Source: Roseovarius albus
Lineage (GTDB): Bacteria; Pseudomonadota; Alphaproteobacteria; Rhodobacterales; Rhodobacteraceae
Reading direction: 5' to 3'
DNA: 64,000 bases
NCBI RefSeq assembly: GCF_900172335.1
Contig: NZ_FWFX01000011.1
Coordinates: forward strand, 62,001 to 126,000
Part shown: piece by piece, positions 27,307 through 35,774 of the stretch
Layout of the letters: each line of letters starts with the position of its first letter
Position numbering within the stretch: position 1 is the stretch's first letter
Made by a program: the position numbers and the translations under genes
The notes under the pieces: model-generated
Told to the model about the DNA's origin: nothing
The model's input: only the letters and a program-made list of their open reading frames with translations
The model's database searches: none

Positions 27307-27333
27307 CAAGTACACTTGACAAAGCAAATTGAT

Positions 27334-27735
27334 TTACTTCAGGCGTGTCCAATCCTGCCCGCGGCAGATCGGCCCAACGCACCCTTTGACTGTCAGTTTA
27401 TTGCCGTTCAGATGCATTTTGGACTTATAGGTTTTATCACGATCCGCCGCCCACACTTTACCACCAGCATAGGCACCGTTGCCCTTTGACTTCATGTCCC
27501 ACAGCATACGTTTGCCAAGATGCTCATACCCGTTTTGGCTGCCTTTCGAACCATCGGCACTGATCGCTTCCTTGATCGTTCCGCAAATATTGCTTCCGCA
27601 TTCCGAGATCTCAACATGCAGATAGCCGCCCGTGTCACCAGGTTGAGTTTTCCAAAGCCCAACAGCCGGATCAGCCGCAAAAGCGCTGCCCGCGCTCATC
27701 ACCATCATACTCGCGGCAATTGCAATCTTCTTCAT
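27334..27735 (-). CDS. Exported DUF2147 protein
   Basis: The product has 133 residues from the ATG at 27735, with a signal peptide ending at GSAFAAD. The mature part matches DUF2147: GLWKTQPGDTGGYLHVEIS, CGSNICGTI, a LGKRMLWDMKSKGNGAYAGGKVW stretch (in parts) and KGCVGPICRGQDWTRL. Two Cys pairs suggest disulfides in the periplasm. The family has an unknown lipocalin-like function. In roseobacters a DUF2147 gene is often found between hisH and hisA, as here, without a known link to histidine. Confidence 0.88.
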   Translation of the reverse strand: MKKIAIAASMMVMSAGSAFAADPAVGLWKTQPGDTGGYLHVEISECGSNICGTIKEAISADGSKGSQNGYEHLGKRMLWDMKSKGNGAYAGGKVWAADRDKTYKSKMHLNGNKLTVKGCVGPICRGQDWTRLK

Positions 27736-27863
27736 AACTATACTCCCTTTTGCGGCACCTTGCTTGGGTGTCGGTATTCGATCAAGTCTGACGTTGGGTC
27801 GCGTTGCGAATCCCTGCGCTACGTGCGAAATGGCGCTTATCACTGCCAATCGGAGCCTGCGCC

Positions 27864-28586
27864 ATGATCCTCTATCCCGCTATCGATCTCAAAGACGGTC
27901 AGGCCGTGCGCCTTTATAAGGGCGAAATGGAGCAAGCCACCGTTTTCAACGATGACCCAGCCGCACAGGCGATGGAATTTGTCGAAGCAGGTTGTGAATG
28001 GCTACACCTTGTTGACCTGAACGGCGCTTTCGCAGGTGAGCCAGTCAATGCTGCCCCGGTTGAGGCCATTTTGGAACGCACCAAAGTACCTGCCCAACTG
28101 GGCGGCGGCATTCGCGACATGGCCACAATTGAACGCTGGCTCTCAAAAGGCCTGGCACGGGTTATTCTGGGAACAGTCGCCGTCGAAAATCCAGATCTGG
28201 TACGCGAAGCCGCCCGCGCCTTCCCCGGTCAAGTTGCGGTTGGCATCGACGCGCGCAATGGCCGTGTTGCGACCAAAGGCTGGGCCGAAGAAACCGATGT
28301 GATGGTCACTGATCTTGCACGGTCATTCGAGGATGCCGGAGTCGCCGCAATCATTTACACTGACATTAACCGTGATGGCGCTATGCAAGGACCAAATGTT
28401 GAAGCAACTGCTGCCCTAGGCAATGCTGTTTCCATTCCGGTCATTGCATCTGGTGGCGTGTCATCTATTGCCGATCTGAAAGCTCTGAAAACCTGCGGCG
28501 CGCCTTTGAACGGCGCAATCTCTGGTCGCGCGCTCTATGATGGTGCGATTGATCTGCAAGAGGCTCTAAAAACCTTAGCGTCCTAG
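27864..28586 (+). CDS. hisA: Phosphoribosylformimino-5-aminoimidazole carboxamide ribotide isomerase
   Basis: The product has 240 residues from ATG 27864 ([17 protein letters not shown]). The (beta/alpha)8 barrel with two phosphate sites is clear: LGGGIRD and VIASGGVSS. The catalytic acids are in AIDLKDG (Asp8) and [10 protein letters not shown]. HisA opens the ribose ring (Amadori rearrangement) in the fourth step of histidine synthesis. It is separated from hisH by 2 kb. Confidence 0.97.
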   Translation: MILYPAIDLKDGQAVRLYKGEMEQATVFNDDPAAQAMEFVEAGCEWLHLVDLNGAFAGEPVNAAPVEAILERTKVPAQLGGGIRDMATIERWLSKGLARVILGTVAVENPDLVREAARAFPGQVAVGIDARNGRVATKGWAEETDVMVTDLARSFEDAGVAAIIYTDINRDGAMQGPNVEATAALGNAVSIPVIASGGVSSIADLKALKTCGAPLNGAISGRALYDGAIDLQEALKTLAS

Positions 28587-28599
28587 GTCACGATTATTG

Positions 28600-28983
28600 T
28601 TACTTAATGGTCCATAGGTTCTTTAGGGGTTTGCCTCCTTGATGGACACGCAACTTGTTTGCGCCGACACGCTCAAAATTCCAACAGTGAAACCCTTCTC
28701 CCCAGTCTTCGCACCATTGTCCATCAATCACACGCCAATCAGATTCATATTCATCGCTACCGAAAAGCCCAGCGATTTTGCCTTTCTTGCGCCCCTTGCT
28801 ATAGGCTTGCACCCATCCGGTTTTGTTATCTTGGTTTGAAATACCGTGAACTGTGCTTCCGGGCAGTGTCGCAAGCATCTCTTTTTCTGTCATGAAATCT
28901 GCAGCCCAGCTCGTTGTTGCAATACCCGCGAAGCAAACTGCAGTCGTGCAAACTCGGGTCAATTCTCCGAAATTCGGTAACAT
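28600..28983 (-). CDS. Exported DUF995-like small protein
   Basis: The product has 127 residues from the ATG at 28983, which has TTGGAGAGA eight bases upstream on its strand. A signal peptide ends at SWAAD. The mature part begins FMTEKEMLATLPGSTVHGIS, then WVQAYSKGRKKGKIAGLFGSDEYE, WRVIDGQWCEDWGEGFHCWNFERV and a C-terminal NLWTIK (given in parts). This resembles DUF995-type secreted proteins of alphaproteobacteria, which have no known role. Two cysteines could form a disulfide. It is located between hisA and hisF on the opposite strand. Confidence 0.7.
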   Translation of the reverse strand: MLPNFGELTRVCTTAVCFAGIATTSWAADFMTEKEMLATLPGSTVHGISNQDNKTGWVQAYSKGRKKGKIAGLFGSDEYESDWRVIDGQWCEDWGEGFHCWNFERVGANKLRVHQGGKPLKNLWTIK

Positions 28984-29061
28984 AATTCTCTCCAATAGAA
29001 ATTAAATATGCAGAGAATTATATCACATTTAGGCATCCTATCCCACAGATAGAAAAATCTC

Positions 29062-29514
29062 CTATTCACCTGCAGCTTTGGCCGTCAATTTGGCCAAGGC
29101 TCCGGTCATTTTCTTGATATATTCACCCTCACCCGAGATACCGTCTAAACGACCCAGCATTTTACCCGGGTCTTCATAGTTCAGCCAGACCTGACCTTCG
29201 GCATCCTGATAGACCAACACTTTGAGCGGTAAGTACAATCCGGCCAACGGATCATCTTGCATCGCGGGCGTACCGAGCTTGGGATTACCGAAGATCAGCA
29301 GCTCCGAAGGTGCCAGCTCCTGCCCGACTTTCTGCGCCCCACCGGCATGATCAACCCGAGCGAATACCGTGGCACCGGCCCCGGTGACGGCCGCTTCCAG
29401 CGCGTCCATTGTTCCGGCCACATCCGAGGCTGATTGCACCCGTTGAACATCACCCGCGCTCACGATTGCCGGGATCGCCAAAAGACCCGCTGCCATTAAT
29501 CCCAATTTGGTCAT
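29062..29514 (-). CDS. Exported DUF302 protein
   Basis: The product has 150 residues from the ATG at 29514, preceded by AAGGAGAATGTG. A signal peptide ends at IVSAGD. The DUF302 core is visible: GTMDALEAAVTGAGATVFARVDHA, LAPSELLIFGNPKLGTPAM, LPLKVLVYQDAEGQVWLNYEDP (in parts). DUF302 proteins are small alpha/beta domains, sometimes linked to sulfur oxidation or stress, and the function is not settled. It faces hisF divergently. Confidence 0.85.
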   Translation of the reverse strand: MTKLGLMAAGLLAIPAIVSAGDVQRVQSASDVAGTMDALEAAVTGAGATVFARVDHAGGAQKVGQELAPSELLIFGNPKLGTPAMQDDPLAGLYLPLKVLVYQDAEGQVWLNYEDPGKMLGRLDGISGEGEYIKKMTGALAKLTAKAAGE

Positions 29515-29613
29515 CACATTCTCCTTAAATTGAATCCTTGCGACATCTCACCTCTGGCATGTAACGCATTTTGCGCATAGATAACCGCACGAAACGTTAC
29601 GGATCACGAAAAT

Positions 29614-30378
29614 ATGCTTAAGACCCGCATCATTCCCTGTCTGGACGTGGCCGATGGCCGTGTGGTGAAGGGCGTGAATTTTGTCGACCTGATTGATGCA
29701 GGCGACCCGGTGGAATCGGCCCGTGCCTATGATGCGGCAGGTGCCGATGAGCTGTGTTTCCTGGACATTCATGCGACTCATGAAAACCGCGGCACAATGT
29801 TTGACGTGGTCCGTCGTACCGCTGAGCAGTGCTATATTCCCCTGACCGTTGGCGGCGGTGTACGAACATCCGAAGACGTCCGGGCATTATTATTGGCCGG
29901 GGCCGACAAGGTCAGCTTTAACTCGGCGGCTGTCGCCAACCCCGATGTTGTGGCCCAAGCGGCTGATCAGTTTGGCAGTCAGTGCATTGTGGTCGCGATT
30001 GATGCGAAAACCGTTTCTCCTGGAAAGTGGGAGATTTTCACCCATGGCGGTCGCAAGTCCACCGGCATTGATGCCGTCGAATTCGCTCGTTTGGTTGAAG
30101 GCAAGGGTGCGGGTGAAATCCTGCTCACCTCGATGGACCGTGACGGCACACGTGCAGGATTTAACTTGCCGCTGACCCGTGCCATTGCGGATGCGGTCAA
30201 CATTCCGGTGATTGCATCGGGCGGTGTTGGCAATCTGGATCACCTGGTCGAAGGCGTGACCAAGGGCGGTGCGTCAGCCGTTTTGGCCGCATCAATCTTT
30301 CACTTTGGCGACTACACCATTGCCGAGGCCAAGGCACATATGCAGGCTGCGGGCATTCCGATGAGGACAGGCGCATGA
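29614..30378 (+). CDS. hisF: Imidazole glycerol phosphate synthase, cyclase subunit
   Basis: The product has 254 residues. It begins [20 protein letters not shown] with the catalytic Asp11. The second acid is in [13 protein letters not shown]. Phosphate loops are LTVGGGVRT and VIASGGVG. HisF uses ammonia from HisH to form imidazole glycerol phosphate and AICAR. It overlaps hisE by 4 bases, so it is translationally coupled to it. hisI is not in the window. Confidence 0.97.
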   Translation: MLKTRIIPCLDVADGRVVKGVNFVDLIDAGDPVESARAYDAAGADELCFLDIHATHENRGTMFDVVRRTAEQCYIPLTVGGGVRTSEDVRALLLAGADKVSFNSAAVANPDVVAQAADQFGSQCIVVAIDAKTVSPGKWEIFTHGGRKSTGIDAVEFARLVEGKGAGEILLTSMDRDGTRAGFNLPLTRAIADAVNIPVIASGGVGNLDHLVEGVTKGGASAVLAASIFHFGDYTIAEAKAHMQAAGIPMRTGA

Positions 30379-30695
30379 CCTTGGATGAGCTGGAAAAGAT
30401 CATCACAGAACGAGCGACCGCAAGCCCAGAGGATAGCTGGACAGCCAAGCTTTTGGCAAAAGGCCCTGAGAAGGTTGCCGAAAAATTTGGCGAAGAAGCC
30501 ATTGAAGCGATCATCGAGGCCGTCAAAGGGGACTGCGAAAAGCTGACCTCAGAAGCTGCAGATGTGCTATTTCATCTGCTGGTGATGCTGCAGTCGCGTG
30601 GCGTATCGGTTGCAGATGTGATGGCCGAGCTGGCACGCCGCCAAAGCACCAGCGGTCTTGCTGAAAAAGCAGCCAGAACGGAGGCACAAAAATGA
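30375..30695 (+). CDS. hisE: Phosphoribosyl-ATP pyrophosphatase
   Basis: The product has 106 residues, the usual length for a stand-alone HisE. The MazG-like features are [38 protein letters not shown] (in parts) and the [14 protein letters not shown] segment with the acidic Mg-binding residues. It hydrolyses phosphoribosyl-ATP to phosphoribosyl-AMP, step two of the pathway. It overlaps hisF and the next gene by 4 bases each. Confidence 0.96.
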   Translation: MTLDELEKIITERATASPEDSWTAKLLAKGPEKVAEKFGEEAIEAIIEAVKGDCEKLTSEAADVLFHLLVMLQSRGVSVADVMAELARRQSTSGLAEKAARTEAQK

Positions 30696-30985
30696 TCCGG
30701 CATATCGTCTTTTTCAGTGCGAAGAATGCAGATGAAGTTGAAGCCGTGCGTGATGGTTTGATGATGCTGCGTGACATCCCTCATGCCCAGCATTTTGAAG
30801 TCGGTCGCAACCTGCAAAGTGATGCGATCAACGGAACGCAGGTCGATCTGGTGGTTTATGCCGAATTCGGAGATGAGGCCGCTCTAGAAGCTTATAAAGC
30901 TGATCCGATTTACTCGTCTTGCATTGCCCGCGTGCGCCCCATGCGCGAGTTACGCATCGCCGCGGATTTTGAGGCCGACATCTAA
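30692..30985 (+). CDS. Dabb (stress-response A/B barrel) domain protein
   Basis: The product has 97 residues. [12 protein letters not shown], the LRDIPHAQHFEVGRNLQS stretch and VYAEFGDEAALEAYKADPIYSSC (in parts) define the Dabb fold. Members are small dimeric barrels, some acting as polyketide cyclases, most uncharacterised. It overlaps hisE by 4 bases and so is part of the hisF-hisE transcript. Its role in that pathway is not known. Confidence 0.88.
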   Translation: MIRHIVFFSAKNADEVEAVRDGLMMLRDIPHAQHFEVGRNLQSDAINGTQVDLVVYAEFGDEAALEAYKADPIYSSCIARVRPMRELRIAADFEADI

Positions 30986-30993
30986 ATCATTCC

Positions 30994-31467
30994 CTACAGC
31001 TTTGACGAAATAATCCCGGTATTGAACCCGCCCATTCGCAGCTCCCCAAACAAGCGCTGATATTCGATCTTAGGGCAACGATCCATGATCACGTCGACAC
31101 CCCTCACCTTGGCCATTTCAGCAGCTTGCTCATTCACCACCCCAATCTGCATCCAGACCGTTTGCAGCTTCGGAAACTGGGCAAGCGCCTCTTCGACAAT
31201 TGGCGGCACGTGTTCGGAACGCCGGAAAATATCGACCATGTCAACATGCCCCTCAATATCACTCAGGCTGGCCTTGACCTCGAATCCGAACAACATAGTG
31301 CCCGCGTGCCCCGGATTGACCGGCACCACGTCATATCCCTTCAAAGCGAGGTAGCGCGCCACATAATAGCTGGGTCGTACCGGGTTCATCGATACACCCA
31401 CAACAGCAACGCGTTTGGTACGTTGCAAGATCTTGCGCAAATGCGCGTCTGAATACTCTTCGCTCAT
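30994..31467 (-). CDS. CoA-binding domain protein (YccU type)
   Basis: The product has 157 residues. The Rossmann-type CoA_binding_2 domain has VAVVGVSMNPVRPSYYVARYLALKGYDVVPVNPG (in parts), then VDMVDIFRRSEHVPPIVEEAL, WMQIGVVNEQAAEMA and VDVIMDRCPKIEYQRL. This is the YccU family, which binds CoA or a related nucleotide; the biological role is unclear. It faces the hisE/Dabb transcript with only 8 bases between stops. Confidence 0.88.
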   Translation of the reverse strand: MSEEYSDAHLRKILQRTKRVAVVGVSMNPVRPSYYVARYLALKGYDVVPVNPGHAGTMLFGFEVKASLSDIEGHVDMVDIFRRSEHVPPIVEEALAQFPKLQTVWMQIGVVNEQAAEMAKVRGVDVIMDRCPKIEYQRLFGELRMGGFNTGIISSKL

Positions 31468-31502
31468 AGGGGCAGCTTTAGCAGATCAATCCGATAAAAA
31501 AA

Positions 31503-31527
31503 GCGCCCAGACAAAATATCTGGGCGC
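31503..31527 (-). terminator. Rho-independent terminator
   Basis: GCGCCCAGA (31503-31511) and TCTGGGCGC (31519-31527) form a 9-bp stem with a 7-base loop. On the minus strand it is followed by TTTTTTT. It fits termination of the zinc-ribbon gene that ends at 31664. Confidence 0.82.
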
Positions 31528-31663
31528 CAGTCGCGGAACGAGGGACAGTGAAGAGAAACACGGGTGTTCCAAACCGGTGTTTCTGAACATTAGATAGGAT
31601 GGATTTTGGGAATAAAAAGGGGATGTAATATAGCTGTGAACAAAATGTTCGGTATTCCGCCGA

Positions 31664-31969
31664 TTAGTCGAAGATGTCTTCGGCCACATCCCACAGTTCG
31701 CTCAATACCTTGCGGCCAAGGCTTTTCCGTTTTTTGGCATAACGCTTAGTAGGATTTTTCTCATATGAGCGGCGCTTGCAATCGGGCTTTTTGCGGCTTT
31801 TCGATTTCTCATAAGCTCGATCACGCGGCTGCAGTTTGTGAATTGGGATCGCTTTGAATTCATGCAAAGGGGCCCCACAGTTGGCACAGCTCAACTCATG
31901 AAGGGATTTATCGAGCACCAAGGTGGCACGAGTTCCGCAGTAACAACATGTCGCAATTTTCTGTGCCAA
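31664..31969 (-). CDS. Zinc-ribbon small basic protein with TTG start
   Basis: I place the start at TTG 31969, because AAAGGAGAGGGCGA lies directly before it on the minus strand; an ATG at 32041 would have no such site. This gives 101 residues. The N-terminal half has a TFIIB-type zinc ribbon with CCYCGTRATLVLD and CANCGAPLHEF (two CxxC pairs). The C-terminal half is strongly basic (KSRKKPDCKRRSYEKNPTKRYAKKRKS, in parts) and ends in an acidic SELWDVAEDIFD tail. A nucleic-acid-binding role is inferred. It diverges from yidC. Confidence 0.78.
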   Translation of the reverse strand: MAQKIATCCYCGTRATLVLDKSLHELSCANCGAPLHEFKAIPIHKLQPRDRAYEKSKSRKKPDCKRRSYEKNPTKRYAKKRKSLGRKVLSELWDVAEDIFD

Positions 31970-32157
31970 TCGCCCTCTCCTTTGCCACTTGATAAAAGCG
32001 TGATACCGGCCAGATACAAGCCCCGTTGCACCGTAAAGCACGGCAGATCAATGAATCCCGCCTCCAATGTCCCCTGCGACCGCGAATTGACTTGACCTTT
32101 TGCCCCGCACTCTGTTGAACGCCTTGAGACGACAGACAACAGATAGGTGGCCGTCAC

Positions 32158-33942
32158 ATGGACGATCAGACCAAGAATCTAATCCTTGCCAGTGCACTCA
32201 GCTTTGGCGTCATTCTGATTTGGTTCACACTTTTCCCGCCACCAGAGGCCGATCCAAACGCGCCCACGGCGGTTGAGCAGGTTGATGGGCAGGACGTTGC
32301 CACCACTCCATCCGCCGATGGAGAGGTCGCGATTACTGAAATCGAGAAAGTTGTAGAAGACAATGCGCCACGTCTGTCGATAACCACCCCAAGTGTTGAA
32401 GGAAGCATTTCCCTCAAGGGTGGCCGTATCGACGAGCTATCGCTGCGCAATTATCGCGAAACACTGGCTGAGGATTCTCCAATCGTAAAGCTGCTGTCGC
32501 CCATTGGCACTGATGAGCCCTATTATGCGCTTTTCGGATGGGCCCCGGGCGATGGTTTGACGGCAGATCAGGTTCCTGGACCCAACACTGTCTGGTCGGT
32601 AGATGGCAATGATGTGCTGACTCCAGAAACCCCGGTGACTTTGACTTGGGATAATGGATCAGGCCTAAACTTCCAACGCGAAGTAAGCATTGACGACAAG
32701 TTCATGTTCACCGTGCGCCAGACCGTGGAAAACACGAGTGGCGGCGCTGTGCGCATGGCCCCTTATGGCATTCTGGCCCGTCAGGGCGAGCCAGAGGATC
32801 TGAAGAACTTCTTCATCCTACACGAAGGCGCCATACAAATGGTCGACGGCGAGTTGACCGAAACCGATTACGACGATTTTGAGCCTTCAAATGACTTCCA
32901 GACTATTGGCGTTGAAGAGCACGCTTGGACAGGTTTCACCGATCACTACTGGATGACAACACTCATCCCAGCAGACGAAGCGGGTTCAACCGTCAGTACA
33001 TTCCACGATGCACGTCGCAATATCTTCCAGACGACAGCGCGACAAAGCACCAAATCGGTTGGTCCTGGCGAAACGCTCTCACAGGAAATGCGCCTTTTCG
33101 CTGGTGCAAAAGAGTGGGAAGCCATTCGTGAGTATCAGAACGAAGACGGTGTTGAAAAGTTTGTTGATTCCATCGATTGGGGCTGGTTCTTCTTCCTGAC
33201 CAAGCCGATCTTTGCTGTTCTGCACTGGTTGAACGCCCTGATTGGCAACATGGGTTGGGCAATCATCGCACTGACGGTACTGCTTAAGGCGCTGCTATTG
33301 CCGCTGGCTTATAAGTCCTATGTCTCCATGGCGAAGATGAAAGAGCTTCAGCCAGAAATGGAGAAAATCAAGGAAAAGGCCGGTGATGACCGGCAAATGA
33401 TGCAAAAGTCGATGATGGAGCTCTACAAGAAGGAAAAAGTGAACCCCGCCTCTGGTTGTTTGCCGATTCTGATGCAGATTCCAATCTTCTTCTCGCTCTA
33501 CAAAGTGATCTTTGTAACGCTTGAACTGCGTCAGGCACCTTGGATCGGCTGGATCAAAGACCTTTCGATGCCTGATCCATCTTCGATCTATAACCTATGG
33601 GGTATTTTCCCGTGGGCCGCACCTGAAGCAGGATCGATTTTCGCGTTGGTCTTCATCGGTATCATGCCGCTCTTGTTGGGTATTTCGATGTGGCTGCAGC
33701 AAAAACTGAACCCGGCGCCAACAGATCCGACACAAAAGATGATCTTTGCCTGGATGCCTTGGGTCTTCATGTTCATGCTGGGCAGCTTTGCCAGCGGCTT
33801 GGTGCTCTACTGGATCACCAACAACGTGATCACCTTCTGTCAGCAGTATCTGATCATGCGTAGTCAGGGCTACAAGCCCGACGTCTTTGGCAACATCACC
33901 TCCAGCTTCAAACGTAAACGGGCTGAAGAAAAGGACAACTGA
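32158..33942 (+). CDS. yidC: Membrane protein insertase YidC
   Basis: The product has 594 residues, the size of Gram-negative YidC. The N-terminal helix is followed by an acidic linker and the large periplasmic beta-domain to about residue 340. The conserved five-helix core starts at WGWFFFLTKPIFAVLHWLN. The cytoplasmic coiled-coil loop MKELQPEMEKIKEKAGDD and the groove helix (NPASGCLPILMQIPIFFSLYKVIF, in parts) follow. YidC inserts inner-membrane proteins alone or with SecYEG. No rnpA/rpmH genes are upstream, which is where they often sit. It overlaps the MOSC gene by one base. Confidence 0.97.
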   Translation: MDDQTKNLILASALSFGVILIWFTLFPPPEADPNAPTAVEQVDGQDVATTPSADGEVAITEIEKVVEDNAPRLSITTPSVEGSISLKGGRIDELSLRNYRETLAEDSPIVKLLSPIGTDEPYYALFGWAPGDGLTADQVPGPNTVWSVDGNDVLTPETPVTLTWDNGSGLNFQREVSIDDKFMFTVRQTVENTSGGAVRMAPYGILARQGEPEDLKNFFILHEGAIQMVDGELTETDYDDFEPSNDFQTIGVEEHAWTGFTDHYWMTTLIPADEAGSTVSTFHDARRNIFQTTARQSTKSVGPGETLSQEMRLFAGAKEWEAIREYQNEDGVEKFVDSIDWGWFFFLTKPIFAVLHWLNALIGNMGWAIIALTVLLKALLLPLAYKSYVSMAKMKELQPEMEKIKEKAGDDRQMMQKSMMELYKKEKVNPASGCLPILMQIPIFFSLYKVIFVTLELRQAPWIGWIKDLSMPDPSSIYNLWGIFPWAAPEAGSIFALVFIGIMPLLLGISMWLQQKLNPAPTDPTQKMIFAWMPWVFMFMLGSFASGLVLYWITNNVITFCQQYLIMRSQGYKPDVFGNITSSFKRKRAEEKDN

Positions 33943-34688
33943 TGGGACAGGTGCAGGCGATCTGGCGGCACCCAATCAAAGGCCATGGGCGCGAAGCGCT
34001 GAATAATGTAACTCTGAGCGTAGGCCAAACTATGCCGTGGGATCGCCGCTGGGCTGTGGCACATGAGGCCGCGAAAACCGATGGCACAGAGTGGACCCCC
34101 AGTGCTGACTATTCCCGTGGTTCCAAGGTCGGCGCTATCATGGCTATCAATGCGGTTGCAGACGAGACGAGTGAAACGGTCACACTGGCGCACCCGGATC
34201 GCCCTGCGCTGACGTTTGCCCCTGATACTGAATCAGATCAGTTTCTGGACTGGGTAAAACCCTTGATGCCGGTTAATCGAGCGCAGTCTGCCAGCATTGT
34301 GCGGGTCGAAGGGCGTGGCATGACCGACACAGACTATCCGTCGATCAGCCTGATCAACCTCGCTTCGAATGACGACATGAGCGCCAGAATGCGACAGGAT
34401 ATTTCCGCCCTGCGCTGGCGCTGTAACCTGCATTTCACCGGTTTTGCGGCATGGGAAGAGTTAGGCTGGATCGGCAAAACGATCCGCGCAGGTGAGGTCG
34501 AGTTGAAAGTTCGGGAACCTATTGAGCGCTGTCTGGCTACTACCGCCAATCCAGACACCGGGGAACGCGATGCCGATACGCTGGGTACTTTGAAAGCGGC
34601 CTTTGGCCATCAAAATTTTGGCATCTATGCCGAAGTAACCAAAAGCGGTGATATTCACGCCGGTGACACGGTTGAGGTGCTCTCATGA
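33942..34688 (+). CDS. MOSC-domain protein
   Basis: The product has 248 residues and starts at the A of the yidC stop. An N-terminal beta-barrel (MOSC_N-like, with IWRHPIKGHGREALNNVTL and MPWDRRWAVAH) precedes the MOSC domain. The latter shows RCNLHFTGFAAWEELGWIGKTIRAGEVELKV (in parts) and the conserved Cys in EPIERCLATTANPDTG. MOSC domains bind persulfide sulfur or molybdenum cofactor and act as sulfur carriers or N-reductive enzymes. It overlaps engB by 4 bases. The yidC-MOSC-engB order is conserved in roseobacters. Confidence 0.9.
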   Translation: MGQVQAIWRHPIKGHGREALNNVTLSVGQTMPWDRRWAVAHEAAKTDGTEWTPSADYSRGSKVGAIMAINAVADETSETVTLAHPDRPALTFAPDTESDQFLDWVKPLMPVNRAQSASIVRVEGRGMTDTDYPSISLINLASNDDMSARMRQDISALRWRCNLHFTGFAAWEELGWIGKTIRAGEVELKVREPIERCLATTANPDTGERDADTLGTLKAAFGHQNFGIYAEVTKSGDIHAGDTVEVLS

Positions 34689-35335
34689 AACTTCCCTTCC
34701 CTCTTGCAGAAGAGCCAGAGCCCCTTGCCCTCGAAGAAGGTCGCAAGCTGTTCGCCGGTGAGGTGGATTTCCTCAAAGGCGTAGTTGCCATGTCCGGCCT
34801 GCCCCCGGCAGACCGGCTTGAGGTTTGTTTTGCCGGACGCTCGAACGTCGGAAAGTCCACTCTGATCAACGCATTGACCGGTCGCAAACGTCTGGCGCGC
34901 GCGTCGAACACTCCGGGTCGGACGCAAGAGATCAACTATTTCACACTTGGCGGCAGCCGTTACATGGTCGACCTGCCCGGCTATGGCTATGCCGAAGCCC
35001 CGGTTGCGGTTGTTGAAAAATGGCAGCGTCTGCTAAAGTCCTACCTGTCTGGTCGCCAGACCCTGCGTCGTGCCTTTGTGCTTGTCGATTCCCGCCACGG
35101 CATCAAGAAAGTTGACGAAGAGATCATGTCCCTGCTCGACAGTTCTGCAGTCACATTCCAAGTGGTGCTGACCAAGGCAGACAAGATCAAAGAGAAAGAT
35201 CGCGAAAAGATGCTGGCGCAGGTGCGTGAAAAGCTTTCAAAGCATCCCGCAGCTTACCCTGAGCTCATCTCAACATCTTCAGAAAAAGGCGATGGCATAA
35301 CTACTTTGCGTGCAGTCATCGCGGGCTTGGCCTGA
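34685..35335 (+). CDS. engB: Ribosome biogenesis GTPase EngB (YihA/YsxC)
   Basis: The product has 216 residues. The G motifs are clear: G1 GRSNVGKST, G2 TPGRTQEI, G3 DLPGYGYA, G4 TKADK and G5 STSSEKG. EngB binds the ribosome and is needed for late 50S assembly. The start overlaps the MOSC stop (ATGA). It is complete and typical. Confidence 0.96.
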   Translation: MKLPFPLAEEPEPLALEEGRKLFAGEVDFLKGVVAMSGLPPADRLEVCFAGRSNVGKSTLINALTGRKRLARASNTPGRTQEINYFTLGGSRYMVDLPGYGYAEAPVAVVEKWQRLLKSYLSGRQTLRRAFVLVDSRHGIKKVDEEIMSLLDSSAVTFQVVLTKADKIKEKDREKMLAQVREKLSKHPAAYPELISTSSEKGDGITTLRAVIAGLA

Positions 35336-35340
35336 ACCCG

Positions 35341-35706
35341 ATGCACGCTCGTCTCATCAGCCTGATCACCCTGCTGGCGCTGACAGTTGTCAGCATCATC
35401 CCACAGGGCTGGATGGTCAGCGCGGACACAGATGGCAAGGTGCAATTGGTGCTGTGTACCCCCGACGGCCCAGAGGAGATCTGGATTGATTTTGGCGACA
35501 CAACCCCTCCTGAGCATGATCAGCAAGACGAGTTAATGCCGTGCCCGTTCACCGGCATCGCCTCTTCGGATGTTTCCGCGTTCGTGCAGATTGTAACGCT
35601 GAAGCAAAAACCTCTGCCCACGCCTTGGGCACAATCGGATTTCACGCATCGCAGCGCCGGATTCTATACCCGGTATGATGCCCGCGGCCCTCCCGCTTTC
35701 TCCTGA
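35341..35706 (+). CDS. Exported DUF2946-like protein
   Basis: The product has 121 residues and begins five bases after engB. A hydrophobic N-terminal segment (LISLITLLALTVVSIIPQGWM, in parts) is followed by VLCTPDGPEEIWIDF, a CPF motif and the ARGPPAFS end, which is the DUF2946 signature. These proteins occur beside PepSY or TonB transport genes and are thought to take part in copper or iron handling, but no activity is proven. The PepSY gene follows after 68 bases. Confidence 0.8.
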   Translation: MHARLISLITLLALTVVSIIPQGWMVSADTDGKVQLVLCTPDGPEEIWIDFGDTTPPEHDQQDELMPCPFTGIASSDVSAFVQIVTLKQKPLPTPWAQSDFTHRSAGFYTRYDARGPPAFS

Positions 35707-35774
35707 CACATCAACATTCTGAATTGTCTGACCAGCTGCCTAGCAGTTGGCATATCTATCTTATGGAGAAATCA

